From Pseudomonas chlororaphis (lineage in GTDB: Bacteria; Pseudomonadota; Gammaproteobacteria; Pseudomonadales; Pseudomonadaceae): a stretch of 64,000 bases of DNA. The stretch is from NCBI GenBank assembly GCA_001023535.1, contig CP011020.1, positions 2,121,734 to 2,185,733 of the forward strand, in the 5' to 3' direction. The stretch's first letter is position 1. The number at the start of each line of letters is the position of its first letter. Positions 34,836-44,647 of this stretch are shown here, piece by piece. The position numbers and the translations under genes are program-made. The notes under the pieces are model-generated. The model searched no databases, was not told where the DNA came from, and saw only the letters and a list, made by a program, of their open reading frames with translations.

Positions 34836-35765
34836 TTAGACCAGCTTCTCCAACTCGGGGACTGCTTCGAACAGGTCAGCGACCAGGCCGTAATCGGCCA
34901 CCTGGAAGATCGGCGCTTCTTCGTCCTTGTTGATCGCAACGATCACTTTGGAGTCTTTCATACCGGCCAGGTGCTGGATCGCGCCGGAGATACCGACGGC
35001 GATGTACAACTGTGGCGCAACGATCTTGCCGGTCTGACCGACCTGCATATCGTTCGGAACAAAACCGGCATCGACCGCGGCGCGGGAAGCACCTACGGCA
35101 GCGCCCAGCTTGTCGGCCAGGGCGTACAGGTGCTTGAAGTTGTCACCGTTCTGCATGCCGCGGCCGCCGGAAACGACGATTTTGGCAGCGGTCAGCTCAG
35201 GACGGTCGGACTTGGCCAGTTCTTCGTTGACGAAGCTGGAAATGCCGGCGTCGTGGGCAGCGCCTACGGCTTCGACGGCAGCCGAGCCACCTTCGGCGGC
35301 AACCGGGTCGAAACCGGTGGCGCGCACGGTGATGACCTTGATCGCGGCAGTCGATTGCACGGTGGCAATGGCGTTACCGGCGTAGATCGGACGCTTGAAG
35401 GTGTCGGCGCTTTCTACCGAGATGATCTCGGAGATCTGGTCGACATCCAGGGCAGCGGCAACGCGCGGCAGGATGTTCTTGCCGTTGGACGTGGCGGCAG
35501 CCAGGATGTGGCTGTAGCCCTTGCCCAGCTCGGTGACCAGTGGCGCAACGTTTTCCGGCAGCTGGTTTGCGTAGGCGGCGTTGTCGGCCGACAGTACTTT
35601 TGCCACGCCGGCAATTTTCGCGGCGGCTTCGGCTACGGCGCCAGCGCCCTGCCCGGCGACCAGTACGTGAACGTCGCCGCCGATTTTGGCCGCGGCAGCA
35701 ACGGTGTTCAGCGTGGCCGGAGCCAGCGCCTTGTTATCGTGTTCGGCGATTACCAAGATAGTCAT
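34836..35765 (-). CDS. etfA: electron transfer flavoprotein subunit alpha
   Basis: 309 residues, the usual length. The C-terminal FAD-binding half contains [14 protein letters not shown] (about 195-208) and the family signature [46 protein letters not shown]. With EtfB it forms the soluble heterodimer that takes electrons from acyl-CoA and other dehydrogenases and passes them to ETF:ubiquinone oxidoreductase, encoded divergently at 37061. It is second in the etfBA operon, 2 bp after etfB. Confidence 0.97.
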   Translation of the reverse strand: MTILVIAEHDNKALAPATLNTVAAAAKIGGDVHVLVAGQGAGAVAEAAAKIAGVAKVLSADNAAYANQLPENVAPLVTELGKGYSHILAAATSNGKNILPRVAAALDVDQISEIISVESADTFKRPIYAGNAIATVQSTAAIKVITVRATGFDPVAAEGGSAAVEAVGAAHDAGISSFVNEELAKSDRPELTAAKIVVSGGRGMQNGDNFKHLYALADKLGAAVGASRAAVDAGFVPNDMQVGQTGKIVAPQLYIAVGISGAIQHLAGMKDSKVIVAINKDEEAPIFQVADYGLVADLFEAVPELEKLV

Positions 35766-35767
35766 AG

Positions 35768-36517
35768 TTAGATTACCTTCGCTTCGTTTTTCAGTTTCTC
35801 GACCAGTTCAGCCACCGACTTGACCTTGATGCCCGCGCTGCGTGCCGCCGGCGCTTCGACTTTCACGGTCTTGTTGGTGGAGGCGGTGGAAACGCCCAAA
35901 GCGTCAGGCGTCAGCACTTCAAGCGGCTTCTTCTTCGCCTTCATGATGTTTGGCAGGGACGCATAGCGCGGCTCGTTCAAACGCAGGTCGGTGGTGACGA
36001 TGGCTGGCAGCTTCAAGGAAACGGTCTGCGCGCCGCCGTCGATTTCACGGGTCACGGCAACGCTGTCGCCGCTGACTTCGACCTTGGACGCGAACGTGCC
36101 CTGACCGTAGCCGCTCAATGCAGCGAGCATCTGGCCGGTCTGGTTGTTGTCGCTGTCGATGGCTTGTTTGCCGAGGATCACCAGCTGTGGTTGTTCCTTG
36201 TCGACAACGGCCTTGAGCAGCTTGGCCACGGCCAGGGAGGTCAGGTCTTCGGCGGATTCGACGAGGATGGCGCGATCGGCACCCAGCGCCAGCGCAGTGC
36301 GCAGTTGCTCCTGGGCGGTGGTCGGGCCGATGGAGACAACGACGATCTCAGTCGCCACGCCCTTCTCTTTCAGGCGTACGGCTTCTTCTACGGCGATTTC
36401 GCAGAAAGGGTTCATCGACATCTTGACGTTGGCGAGGTCGACGCCGGAGTTGTCCGCCTTGACGCGAACCTTGACGTTATAGTCGACCACTCGTTTGACA
36501 GCTACAAGAACCTTCAT
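35768..36517 (-). CDS. etfB: electron transfer flavoprotein subunit beta
   Basis: 249 residues starting [20 protein letters not shown]. The beta-subunit signature [21 protein letters not shown] (about 185-205) holds the AMP-binding/recognition loop used to dock partner dehydrogenases. It is the first gene of the etfBA operon. Its promoter should lie in 36518-36587, next to a 174-bp MITE-like element; I could not place it with confidence. Confidence 0.97.
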   Translation of the reverse strand: MKVLVAVKRVVDYNVKVRVKADNSGVDLANVKMSMNPFCEIAVEEAVRLKEKGVATEIVVVSIGPTTAQEQLRTALALGADRAILVESAEDLTSLAVAKLLKAVVDKEQPQLVILGKQAIDSDNNQTGQMLAALSGYGQGTFASKVEVSGDSVAVTREIDGGAQTVSLKLPAIVTTDLRLNEPRYASLPNIMKAKKKPLEVLTPDALGVSTASTNKTVKVEAPAARSAGIKVKSVAELVEKLKNEAKVI

Positions 36518-36587
36518 GGATTCCTCGTTACTCTCCGGTGAAAAGAAAGTCGCCTAGGCGAACCTGGCGGTTGATGCTCATGGGCGC

Positions 36588-36761
36588 AAGGGCACCTCTA
36601 AAAACGCCGGCATGAACCACACATGACCCTGCTCACGGGAGTGAAGACCATTGGTCGGCGAGACCGATGAGTCATTCAATATCGCGGCGTGTAAACTGCG
36701 CATCCGAGCCACGCAATACGTCACTTTGTGCTGCCTTCGCCCTGTCTTTAGAGGTGCTCTT
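36588..36761. mobile_element. MITE-like element with 18-bp inverted termini
   Basis: AAGGGCACCTCTAAAAAC (36588-36605) is matched by its inverted copy GTCTTTAGAGGTGCTCTT (36744-36761), 16 of 18 bases. The 174-bp interior carries no convincing gene. It sits between etfB and the ETF:ubiquinone oxidoreductase gene. No clear target-site duplication is visible, so it could also be a long RNA hairpin. Confidence 0.45.
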
Positions 36762-36891
36762 GAAACCAACAGTCAGCCTACGGCGAGCGCAAAACCGCCC
36801 GTATCTTGACCGGAACGCCTATTCCGGTCAATACGGCAAAATGGCCAGGCATAAGCCGTACGTCAGTGATTTATCTGGGCTGCGGCAATTT

Positions 36892-36936
36892 CAAACAAAC
36901 GTTTGTATTGGACCCTGAGAGTGGTGTAGATATAAT
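36892..36936 (+). promoter_or_regulatory. sigma-70 promoter with PsrA-like operator upstream of the ETF:ubiquinone oxidoreductase gene
   Basis: TTGGAC (36908-36913), a 17-nt spacer and TATAAT (36931-36936) form a strong promoter. Just upstream, CAAAC-AAAC-GTTTG (36892-36905) fits the reported C/GAAAC-N2-4-GTTTG/C site of the fatty-acid-responsive repressor PsrA. The leader to the GTG at 37061 would be about 118 nt. Confidence 0.6.
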
Positions 36937-37060
36937 GCGCCACCCAGAGAGACCCGCGTCTGATCCGTTGTCACTTTCGTCAGTTTTGCGAGTCAACAAC
37001 GGATGCAACGCCCAACCTCCAATTAGAAAAAAACCGTGAGCCTTGAGTAGGAGATAGCCT

Positions 37061-38725
37061 GTGGAACGCGAATACATGGAATTCGACGTGGTCATCGTCG
37101 GTGCCGGCCCCGCTGGCCTGTCTGCCGCTTGCCGACTGAAACAGAAGGCCGCCGAAGCCGGTAAGGAAATCAGCGTCTGCGTGGTCGAAAAAGGCTCCGA
37201 AGTCGGTGCGCACATTCTCTCCGGTGCGGTGTTCGAACCCCGTGCCCTGAACGAACTGTTCCCCGACTGGAAGGAACTGGGCGCGCCGCTCAATACCCCG
37301 GTCAAGCGCGATGACATTTATGTCCTGAAGAACGCCGACAGTGCGAGCAAAGTCCCTGACTTCTTCGTGCCCAAGACCATGCACAACGAAGGCAACTATA
37401 TTATTTCCCTGGGCAACCTGTGCCGCTGGCTGGCCCAGCAGGCCGAGAACCTGGGCGTGGAAATCTACCCAGGCTTCGCCGCCCAGGAAGCGCTGTTCGA
37501 CGAAAATGGCGTGGTCCGCGGGATCATCACCGGCGATTTGGGTGTCGACCGCGAAGGCCACCCGAAAGAAGGCCTGTACACCCCCGGCATGGAACTGCGC
37601 GGCAAGTACACGCTGTTTGCCGAAGGCTGCCGTGGCCATATCGGCAAGCAACTGATCAAGCGCTTCAACCTCGACAGCGACGCCGACGCCCAGCACTACG
37701 GCATCGGCTTGAAGGAAATCTGGGAAATCGACCCGGCCAAGCATCAACCGGGCCTGGTGGTGCACACCGCCGGCTGGCCGCTGGACATCATGGGCACCGA
37801 GAACACCGGCGGTTCGTTCCTTTATCACCTGGAAAACAACCAGGTGGTGGTCGGCCTGATCGTCGACCTGTCCTACAGCAATACCTACCTGTCGCCCTTC
37901 GACGAGTTCCAGCGCCTCAAGCACCACCCGGTGCTCAAGCAGTACCTGGAAGGCGGCAAGCGCGTCAGCTACGGCGCCCGCGCCATCTGCAAGGGCGGCC
38001 TGAACTCGCTGCCTAAAATGGTCTTCAAGGGCGGCGCCCTGATCGGCTGCGACCTCGGCACGTTGAACTTCGCCAAGATCAAAGGCAGCCACACCGCCAT
38101 GAAGTCCGGCATGCTCGCCGCCGAGGCGGTGGCCGATCGCCTGTTCGCCGAGTCCGAAGGCGGTGATGAACTGACCGCTTACGTCGACGGCTTCAAGAAC
38201 AGCTGGCTGTATGAAGAACTGTTCGCCAGCCGTAACTTCGGCGCGGCGATCCACAAGTACGGCGCGATCATCGGCGGCGGCTTCAACTGGCTCGACCAGA
38301 ACATCTTCGGTGGCAAGCTGCCGTTCACCCTGCACGACAACAAGCCTGACTACGCCTGCCTGAAGCTGGCGGCCGATTGCAAGAAGATCGACTACCCGAA
38401 ACCGGACGGCAAGATCAGCTTCGACAAACTCAGCTCGGTGTTCATCTCCGGTACCAACCATGAAGAAGAACAGCCCTGCCACCTGAAGCTGACCGATCCA
38501 AGCATCCCGCTGGCCAAGAACCTGCCGCTGTACGACGAACCGGCCCAGCGCTACTGCCCGGCCGGCGTGTATGAGGTGGTGACCAAGGAAGACGGCGAGA
38601 AACGCTTCCAGATCAACGCCCAGAACTGCGTGCACTGCAAGACTTGCGACATTAAAGACCCGGCCCAGAACATCACCTGGGTGACCCCGGAAGGCGCTGG
38701 CGGACCGACCTACCCGAACATGTAA
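37061..38725 (+). CDS. etfD: electron transfer flavoprotein-ubiquinone oxidoreductase
   Basis: 554 residues. FAD-binding GAGPAGLSAACRL (about 14-26) and the later GCDLGTLNFAKIKGSHTAMKSGMLAAEA block match ETF-QO. The C-terminus has the 4Fe-4S cluster set (RYCPAGVYEV, NCVHCKTCDIK) and the invariant tail WVTPEGAGGPTYPNM. It is a peripheral inner-membrane protein that moves electrons from reduced ETF to ubiquinone, linking beta-oxidation and branched-chain degradation to respiration. AGGAG lies 7 nt before GTG 37061. It diverges from etfBA, which makes its substrate. Confidence 0.97.
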   Translation: MEREYMEFDVVIVGAGPAGLSAACRLKQKAAEAGKEISVCVVEKGSEVGAHILSGAVFEPRALNELFPDWKELGAPLNTPVKRDDIYVLKNADSASKVPDFFVPKTMHNEGNYIISLGNLCRWLAQQAENLGVEIYPGFAAQEALFDENGVVRGIITGDLGVDREGHPKEGLYTPGMELRGKYTLFAEGCRGHIGKQLIKRFNLDSDADAQHYGIGLKEIWEIDPAKHQPGLVVHTAGWPLDIMGTENTGGSFLYHLENNQVVVGLIVDLSYSNTYLSPFDEFQRLKHHPVLKQYLEGGKRVSYGARAICKGGLNSLPKMVFKGGALIGCDLGTLNFAKIKGSHTAMKSGMLAAEAVADRLFAESEGGDELTAYVDGFKNSWLYEELFASRNFGAAIHKYGAIIGGGFNWLDQNIFGGKLPFTLHDNKPDYACLKLAADCKKIDYPKPDGKISFDKLSSVFISGTNHEEEQPCHLKLTDPSIPLAKNLPLYDEPAQRYCPAGVYEVVTKEDGEKRFQINAQNCVHCKTCDIKDPAQNITWVTPEGAGGPTYPNM

Positions 38726-38745
38726 GCCGACCCGCTGAACATCAA

Positions 38746-38769
38746 GGCTCCCGCAATGGGGGCCTTTTT
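38746..38769 (+). terminator. terminator of the ETF:ubiquinone oxidoreductase gene
   Basis: GGCTCCC and GGGGGCC pair (one G-T wobble) around GCAAT and are followed by TTTTTGTT, 20 bp after the stop codon. Confidence 0.8.
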
Positions 38770-38805
38770 GTTGCGTGCCCATCCAAGAACATCGCAGACC
38801 AACGT

Positions 38806-38895
38806 GTGGGAGCGAGCTTGCTCGCGATGACGGCAGCCCATTCAACATTGATGCAAGCTGAACCGCCGCTATCGCGAGCAAGCTCGCTCCCACAG
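38806..38895. repeat. REPIN (inverted REP pair)
   Basis: GTGGGAGCGAGCTTGCTCGCG and its inverted copy CGCGAGCAAGCTCGCTCCCAC flank about 50 bp. This is the standard Pseudomonas REP doublet, mobilised in trans by RAYT proteins; no RAYT gene is in the window. Confidence 0.85.
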
Positions 38896-38910
38896 GTGAA
38901 CATCACAGGA

Positions 38911-39801
38911 TCAGGCGGCGCGTTCTTCCCCGGGACTGCGCTCGAAATAACGCTTGTACTCCCGGCTGAACTGCGACGAGCTCTGATACCCCACCTGATG
39001 CGCCACCTGCGCCACCCCCATACCATCGATGAGCAACAGCCGCTGGGCCTTGAGCAAACGCAAGCGCTTGAGGTACTGCACCGGCGAGAGCAGCGTGCTG
39101 CGCTTGAAATGCTCATGAAACGTCGAAGCACTCATGTTGGCGCAGTTGGCGAGGGTCTCGACGTTCAGCGGCTCGGTGAAGTGCGCGTGCAGATGGCTCA
39201 GGGCCGCGGCAATCCGGGCGAACTGGCCGTGCTGTTCCACCAGCGCCCTGAGCACATCGGCCTGGGGCCCGCGCAAGGCGGCGAAGAGTAATTCGCGCAG
39301 TCGCGCCTGGCCCATGACCTGGCACTCCAGCGGATCATGCAAGCATTGCAGCAGACGTTCGACGCAGCCGCGCATGGCGCCATCGAGCACGGCACTGGTC
39401 ATGGACTCCGGCGTCTGGGCCGCGAGGCTTCGCCCCGGCATCAACCCCATGGCCAGCACCAACTCGCCCAACAGCGCCCGATCGATCGCCACGGATATCC
39501 CGAGCAACGGAGCATCGGGCATGGCATAGGTTTCGCACTCGAACGGCACCGGCAGTGCCTGGATCAGGTAATGCCCGGCGCCGTACTCCAGCGTGCGCGG
39601 GCCCAGATAAGCCAATTTGCTGCCTTGGGCGATGATCACCAGGCTCGGTTCGTAGAGCTGCGGGCCACGGGCAATGTCCTGGCTGCACCGCAGCACTTGC
39701 ACGCCCGCAAGACGTGTAGGGATAAAGCCGTCACGGGTCGCCAAGGGTTCGATCAGCGAAACCAGCGCCGCGTTGGCATCGAGATGACGAGTCAGCAACA
39801 T
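38911..39801 (-). CDS. AraC family transcriptional regulator
   Basis: 296 residues: an N-terminal AraC-type sensing domain (LVIIAQGSKLAYLGPRTLEYGAGHYLIQALPVPFECETYAMPDAPLLG) and a C-terminal double helix-turn-helix (about 200-290: LANCANMSASTFHEHFKRSTLLSPVQYLKRLRLLKAQRLL and VAQVAHQVGYQSSSQFSREYKRYF). It is divergent from the zinc alcohol dehydrogenase and may control it. The N-terminal domain type is common in regulators of aldehyde/alcohol reductases. Confidence 0.88.
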   Translation of the reverse strand: MLLTRHLDANAALVSLIEPLATRDGFIPTRLAGVQVLRCSQDIARGPQLYEPSLVIIAQGSKLAYLGPRTLEYGAGHYLIQALPVPFECETYAMPDAPLLGISVAIDRALLGELVLAMGLMPGRSLAAQTPESMTSAVLDGAMRGCVERLLQCLHDPLECQVMGQARLRELLFAALRGPQADVLRALVEQHGQFARIAAALSHLHAHFTEPLNVETLANCANMSASTFHEHFKRSTLLSPVQYLKRLRLLKAQRLLLIDGMGVAQVAHQVGYQSSSQFSREYKRYFERSPGEERAA

Positions 39802-39980
39802 GGGGAAAACTTCACGGAAAAAGGGATGAGGACATCATCGCAGGTCTGGCGCCCCATAGGAGCAATCCACGGCCAAGGTCGGAGGATTAGGCATGACACC
39901 CGTAGGAATCGCCATCGCCGCAGGCCGCCACGGCTCCCAGAATAGATCACCTCACTGTTCACTGCTTAGCGAGGTCCATC

Positions 39981-41033
39981 ATGTACACCGCCATCGGATA
40001 CGCCGCTCAATCACCCACCGCGCCCCTCGCCCCTATGAAGTTCGAACGCCGCAGCCCACGGGCCGACGACGTGGCGATCGAAATTCTCTACTGCGGCGTC
40101 TGCCACTCCGACATCCACCAGGCGCGCAACGAGTGGGGCATCGCCGTCTACCCGCTGATGCCTGGCCACGAGATCGTCGGCAAGGTTACCGCCGTCGGTG
40201 CGAATGTGACCCGCCATAAGGTCGGCGACGTGGTGGGCGTAGGCTGCATGGTCGACTCCTGCCGCGAGTGCGAAGCCTGTCATGCCGACCTGGAGCAATA
40301 CTGCTATCAGGGTATGACCCAGACCTACGCCAGCCCGGACCGCGTGAGTGGCGGCCATACCATGGGTGGCTACTCCAACAGCATCGTGGTCCAGGAGCAC
40401 TTCGTGCTGCGCATCCCGGCTGGACTGGACCTGGCCAGCGCCGCACCGATCCTCTGCGCAGGCATCACGACCTACTCCCCGCTCAAACACCACGGCGTGA
40501 AAGCCGGCGACAAGGTCGGCGTGTTGGGCATGGGCGGCCTCGGCCACATGGGCATCAAGTTCGCCAAGGCCATGGGCGCGGAAGTCACGTTGTTCACCCG
40601 CTCGGCCAGCAAGGCCGAAGAAGCCCGTCGCCAGGGTGCCGATCATGTGATCGTGTCCACCGACGCCGAGCAGATGGCCGCCGCAGCCGGACGCTTCCAC
40701 TTCCTGCTGGACACCATTCCGGTACAGCACGACCTCAACCCCTACCTCAGTACCCTGCGCTTCGACGGCGTGCACATCCTGGTGGGCCTGGTCGAGCCGA
40801 TCGATCCGCCGGTGCATGCGGCCAACTTGATCATGGGTCGCCGGGCCCTGGCCGGCTCGCTGATCGGTGGCATCGCTGAAACCCAGGAAGTGCTGGACTT
40901 CTGCGCCGAACACAACATCAGTTGCGACATCGAGATGCTCGACATCCGCCAGATCAACGAGGCCTACAGCCGCATGATCGCCGGTGACGTGAAGTATCGC
41001 TTCGTCATCGACATGGCCACGCTCAAGGCCTGA
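39981..41033 (+). CDS. NAD(P)-dependent zinc alcohol dehydrogenase
   Basis: 350 residues. The catalytic zinc site is CGVCHSDIHQARNEWG followed by PLMPGHEIVGKV (Cys-His pair) and a late Cys in ILCAGITTYSPL. Structural zinc cysteines are in DSCRECEACHADLEQYC. The nucleotide-binding motif GVLGMGGLGHMGIKFA (about 180) ends the fold. It is of the cinnamyl-alcohol/aldehyde reductase type (YahK/AdhA-like), which usually prefers NADPH and aldehydes. It is a single gene, divergent from an AraC regulator that probably controls it. Confidence 0.92.
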   Translation: MYTAIGYAAQSPTAPLAPMKFERRSPRADDVAIEILYCGVCHSDIHQARNEWGIAVYPLMPGHEIVGKVTAVGANVTRHKVGDVVGVGCMVDSCRECEACHADLEQYCYQGMTQTYASPDRVSGGHTMGGYSNSIVVQEHFVLRIPAGLDLASAAPILCAGITTYSPLKHHGVKAGDKVGVLGMGGLGHMGIKFAKAMGAEVTLFTRSASKAEEARRQGADHVIVSTDAEQMAAAAGRFHFLLDTIPVQHDLNPYLSTLRFDGVHILVGLVEPIDPPVHAANLIMGRRALAGSLIGGIAETQEVLDFCAEHNISCDIEMLDIRQINEAYSRMIAGDVKYRFVIDMATLKA

Positions 41034-41088
41034 CGCAGTGGCCTGTACGGTTAATTCGAATACTCGAATTAGCCACACCGGCCACTCA

Positions 41089-41892
41089 TCAGACCTTGGC
41101 GCCCAACTCCGCCGAAAGCCGGGCTGTGACCCCTTTGACCAGGGGAATCAGCTCGGCCATTTTTTCCAGCGGCATGTACGGCACGGTGCTGGCGATGCTG
41201 ATACCGGCGACAATCCGTTTGCCGGCGTCACGAATCGGCGCCGCCACGCAGCGAATCGACGGTTCGTTGTCTTCCAGGTCGAACGCATAGCCCCCCGCCA
41301 CGTACTCCAGCATCCGTTGCTGGAACTGCTCCCAGGATTGCTCCTGATGCTGGGGCCAGAATTGATGCTTGCCGCCGGCCGGCAGACTGATTTCATACAA
41401 CCGCTGCCACATCTGCGGAGAATCATCGAGCATCAACGCCTTGCCGATCCCGGTGCGCGCCAAGGGCATGCGATGGCCCACTCGTGAGCGCATTTCCGGG
41501 CCGTTGCGCCCTGGGTTCTTCAGCAGGTACAAAACCTCGTCGCCTTCGCGGATCGCCAGGTGCACGGTGTCCCCGGTGAGCGCCGACAATTCGTCCAGGT
41601 ACGGCCCCGCCAGGTTCACCAGCGGCAGTTCTTCCCGGGCCTGGAAACCCAGCTCGATCAACTTCGGCCCCAGCAGGTAACCCACTTGTGGCACCACGCG
41701 CAGGTAACGTTCCTCCACCAGGCAACTGGCGAGGCGATGGGTGGTGCTGCGGGTAGTGCCGATCAGCCGGGCGATTTCCTTCAGGTCACGGGCGCCGCTG
41801 GCGACTGCCTGGACCACCCCCAGGCCGCGCAGCAATGTCTGGGTGCCCGTAGGCGCTGCGTCCTTGGTGGTTTTTGGTTCGTCTTGCTGCAT
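41089..41892 (-). CDS. IclR family transcriptional regulator
   Basis: 267 residues: an N-terminal winged helix (ARDLKEIARLIGTTRSTTHRLASCL, about 35-60) and a C-terminal IclR effector domain (LARTGIGKALML, YEISLPAGG, PIRDAGKRIVAGISIAS). It is the last gene of the dgo run, 59 bp after the MFS carrier, so it is likely the galactonate regulator. IclR proteins often bind 15-bp palindromes, and TCCCATATATTGGGA sits upstream of dgoK, which makes this the leading candidate to bind it; that is inference. Confidence 0.9.
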   Translation of the reverse strand: MQQDEPKTTKDAAPTGTQTLLRGLGVVQAVASGARDLKEIARLIGTTRSTTHRLASCLVEERYLRVVPQVGYLLGPKLIELGFQAREELPLVNLAGPYLDELSALTGDTVHLAIREGDEVLYLLKNPGRNGPEMRSRVGHRMPLARTGIGKALMLDDSPQMWQRLYEISLPAGGKHQFWPQHQEQSWEQFQQRMLEYVAGGYAFDLEDNEPSIRCVAAPIRDAGKRIVAGISIASTVPYMPLEKMAELIPLVKGVTARLSAELGAKV

Positions 41893-41951
41893 AACCGGCC
41901 TTCAACAGTGAGCGGGGAACGGGCGGCATTATGGTCGCCCGCCCCGTCGGA

Positions 41952-43262
41952 CTACAACTCGATGCGCTCGACCTTCCCGACCAGCAGAATGTAGGACAGC
42001 GCGCCAACCAGTGCCAGAACGGCGATGTAGGTAATGGCCGGGGCGAACGAATCGCCACTGGCCAGGAAGCCTATGACGATGGGCGTGGCGATGGCCGCCA
42101 GGTTGCCGATGAAGTTGAACACCCCACCCGTCAGCCCGAGCAGGCGTGCCGGCGCCAGGGTGGAAACCAACGACCAGGTGATCGACGCCAGGCCATTGCC
42201 GAAGAACGCCAGGGCCAGGAAGGCGATGACCAGCGGTGTCGACTCGACGAAGTTGGCCCCGATGATCGCGGTGGAGATCAGCAACCCGCCAATGATCGGC
42301 AGCTTGCGCGCGAACCCCACGGTGGCACCGCGCCGGATCAGCCAGTCGGAGAAAAACCCCGAGCACAACACGCCAACAAACGCCGCCAGGAACGGCAACG
42401 ACGCCAACAAGCCAGACTTGATGAAGTCCATCCCGCGGTATTTCACCAGGTAGGTCGGGAACCAGGTCAGGAAGAACCACAACGTGGAGTTCAGGCAGAA
42501 CTGCCCCAGGTAGATGCCCCACAGCTTGCGCTGGGTCAGGACGATGCCGAGGTCGGCCCAACTGAACTTCGCCTTGGCCCGGGTGGTTTCGGCCTGGATG
42601 TCCACCAGCCCGCCGCCCTCGCGGATCAACTCGATTTCGGCGGCGTTGGCGCCTTTGAAGTCCCGTGGCTCGCGATACACCGCGTACCAGATCGCCGCCC
42701 AGATAATGCCCACGGCACCGGTCACCACGAACACCATGTGCCAGCCGAAAGCGTGTTGCAGCCACGCCAGCACCGGCGTCAGGAAGGCCAGCCCGACGAA
42801 CTGCCCGGAGGTGTAGAAACCGATGGCCGTGGCCCGCTCGCGCTCGGGAAACCAGGTGGTCACCACGCGGCTGTTGATCGGATACGCCGGCGCTTCCAGG
42901 GCACCGACCGCCATGCGCAACACGAACAGCGCGATGAAGCTGGCGGCGAAACCGAGCATCACCGTGGCCGCCGACCATAACAACAGCGCCACGCTGTACA
43001 GGATGCGCGGCGGCACGCGGTCCACCAGCCAACCGCCAGGAATCTGCATGGCGGCGTAGGTCCAGCCGAATGCCGAGAAAATCAGCCCGACATGAATCGG
43101 GTCGATGCCCAGTTCACTGGTCAGTGCGGGAGCGGCGATCGACAGGTTGCTGCGGTCCAGGTAGTTGATCACCACGGTGATGAACAGCAGGACCATGATG
43201 AAAAAACGCTTGCGGCTGGGCGTCACCAACGACGCCTGCGCGCTCAGGGTGTGCGCTTGCAT
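41952..43262 (-). CDS. MFS transporter, probable galactonate/sugar-acid symporter
   Basis: 436 residues, 12 predicted membrane segments, with the ACS-branch signatures NYLDRSNLSIAAPAL and DRVPPRILYSVAL and NSRVVTTWFPERERA. It is a DgoT-like carrier that imports galactonate or a related aldonate with protons. It lies between dgoD and the IclR gene on the same strand; the 187-bp gap upstream contains a REPIN, so it may have reduced or separate expression. Confidence 0.88.
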   Translation of the reverse strand: MQAHTLSAQASLVTPSRKRFFIMVLLFITVVINYLDRSNLSIAAPALTSELGIDPIHVGLIFSAFGWTYAAMQIPGGWLVDRVPPRILYSVALLLWSAATVMLGFAASFIALFVLRMAVGALEAPAYPINSRVVTTWFPERERATAIGFYTSGQFVGLAFLTPVLAWLQHAFGWHMVFVVTGAVGIIWAAIWYAVYREPRDFKGANAAEIELIREGGGLVDIQAETTRAKAKFSWADLGIVLTQRKLWGIYLGQFCLNSTLWFFLTWFPTYLVKYRGMDFIKSGLLASLPFLAAFVGVLCSGFFSDWLIRRGATVGFARKLPIIGGLLISTAIIGANFVESTPLVIAFLALAFFGNGLASITWSLVSTLAPARLLGLTGGVFNFIGNLAAIATPIVIGFLASGDSFAPAITYIAVLALVGALSYILLVGKVERIEL

Positions 43263-43337
43263 GTGAGGTGCCTCTTCTTATGGTTATTGAGGGGGCGGAC
43301 GCTTGATGAGCGATCTCCTGACCTACGGAGATCAAAC

Positions 43338-43427
43338 TGTGGGAGCGGGCTTGCTCGCGAAGAGGGAGTGTCAGCTGACGAATGTGCGGCTGACACACCG
43401 CCTTCGCGAGCAAGCCCGCTCCCACAG
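43338..43427. repeat. REPIN between dgoD and the MFS gene
   Basis: GTGGGAGCGGGCTTGCTCGCG and its inverted copy flank about 45 bp that hold a further small palindrome (TGTCAGC/GCTGACA). It lies inside the dgo run and may act as an mRNA stability or attenuation structure. Confidence 0.85.
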
Positions 43428-43449
43428 GGATTGGCGGAGTGTCAGGCAG

Positions 43450-44598
43450 TTACCACTCAGCAAAACTCCCATCGGCATGCCGCCAGATCGGATTGCGCCA
43501 ACGGTGGCCGATGGCCGCGCGCTCGATGACGTACTCCTCGTTGATCTCGATGCCCAGGCCCGGGCCATTGGGGATCTTCACAAAACCCTGGTCATAGTCG
43601 AACACCTGCGGGTCCTTGATGTAGTCCAGCAGGTCGTTGCTCTCGTTGTAGTGGATGCCCAGGCTCTGCTCCTGGATGAACGCGTTGTAGCACGCGGCGT
43701 CCAGTTGCAGGCACGCCGCCAGGGCGATCGGCCCCAGCGGGCAGTGCAGCGCCAGCGCCACGTCGTAGGCCTCGGCCATGTTGGCGATCTTGCGGGTTTC
43801 GGTGATGCCGCCAGCGTGGGAGGCGTCCGGTTGGATGATGTCGACATAGCCTTCGCTGAGCACCCGCTTGAAATCCCAACGGGAAAACAGCCGCTCGCCC
43901 AGGGCAATCGGCGTGCTGGTCAGCGGAGCCAGTTCCTTGAGCGCCTCGTAGTTTTCACTGAGCACCGGCTCTTCGATGAACATCAGCTTGTACGGGTCAA
44001 GTTCCTTCATCAGCACCTTGGCCATCGGCTTGTGCACGCGGCCATGGAAATCCACGCCGATGCCGACGTTCGGCCCGACCGCATCGCGCACGGCGGCGAC
44101 GTTGGCCAAGGCCAGGTCGACCTTCTCGAAGGTGTCGAGGAACTGCAGCTCTTCGGTGCCATTCATCTTCACCGCCGTGAAGCCACGGCCCACGGCCTCT
44201 TTGGCGGCGCGGGCGGTGTCCGCCGGCCGGTCACCGCCGATCCACGAATACACGCGGATCTTGTCGCGCACCTGGCCTCCGAGCAAATCGCTGACCGACA
44301 CGCCCAGGGCCTTGCCCTTGATGTCCCACAACGCCTGGTCGATGCCGGCCAAGGCGCTCATGTGCACCGCTCCACCGCGGTAGAAGCCGCCGCGATAGAG
44401 CACGGTCCAGATGTCTTCGATGTTGCGTGGGTCTTTGCCGATCAGGTAGTCGGACAATTCTTCAACGGCTGCCGCCACAGTGTGGGCACGGCCCTCGACC
44501 ACGGGCTCGCCCCAACCGGTGACACCCTCGTCGGTCTCGACCTTGAGGAAGCACCAGCGCGGCGGAACGATGAAGGTGGTCAGTTTGGTTATTTTCAT
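43450..44598 (-). CDS. dgoD: D-galactonate dehydratase
   Basis: 382 residues, enolase superfamily (mandelate racemase subgroup). Metal ligands appear as VDFHGRV, FIEEPVL and [10 protein letters not shown]; catalytic histidines are in VDFHGR and ALHCPLGP. It dehydrates D-galactonate to 2-keto-3-deoxy-galactonate. It follows dgoK and dgoA on the strand, in the usual galactonate operon order. The length and the N-terminal [15 protein letters not shown] match the family. Confidence 0.94.
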   Translation of the reverse strand: MKITKLTTFIVPPRWCFLKVETDEGVTGWGEPVVEGRAHTVAAAVEELSDYLIGKDPRNIEDIWTVLYRGGFYRGGAVHMSALAGIDQALWDIKGKALGVSVSDLLGGQVRDKIRVYSWIGGDRPADTARAAKEAVGRGFTAVKMNGTEELQFLDTFEKVDLALANVAAVRDAVGPNVGIGVDFHGRVHKPMAKVLMKELDPYKLMFIEEPVLSENYEALKELAPLTSTPIALGERLFSRWDFKRVLSEGYVDIIQPDASHAGGITETRKIANMAEAYDVALALHCPLGPIALAACLQLDAACYNAFIQEQSLGIHYNESNDLLDYIKDPQVFDYDQGFVKIPNGPGLGIEINEEYVIERAAIGHRWRNPIWRHADGSFAEW

Positions 44599-44647
44599 CT
44601 TGTTGTCTCTCTTATCGGATGCAGCGCCTGCAGCGCCGGAAAAATCT

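Noticed and set aside
36980..38893. 637-codon minus-strand frame opposite the ETF:ubiquinone oxidoreductase gene
   Set aside because: Antisense to a textbook ETF-QO; composition and lack of motifs mark it as a shadow.
38806..38895. CRISPR-like palindromic repeat
   Set aside because: Only an inverted pair of REP units, no regular spacer array and no cas genes; the other palindrome sites are scattered singles or pairs.
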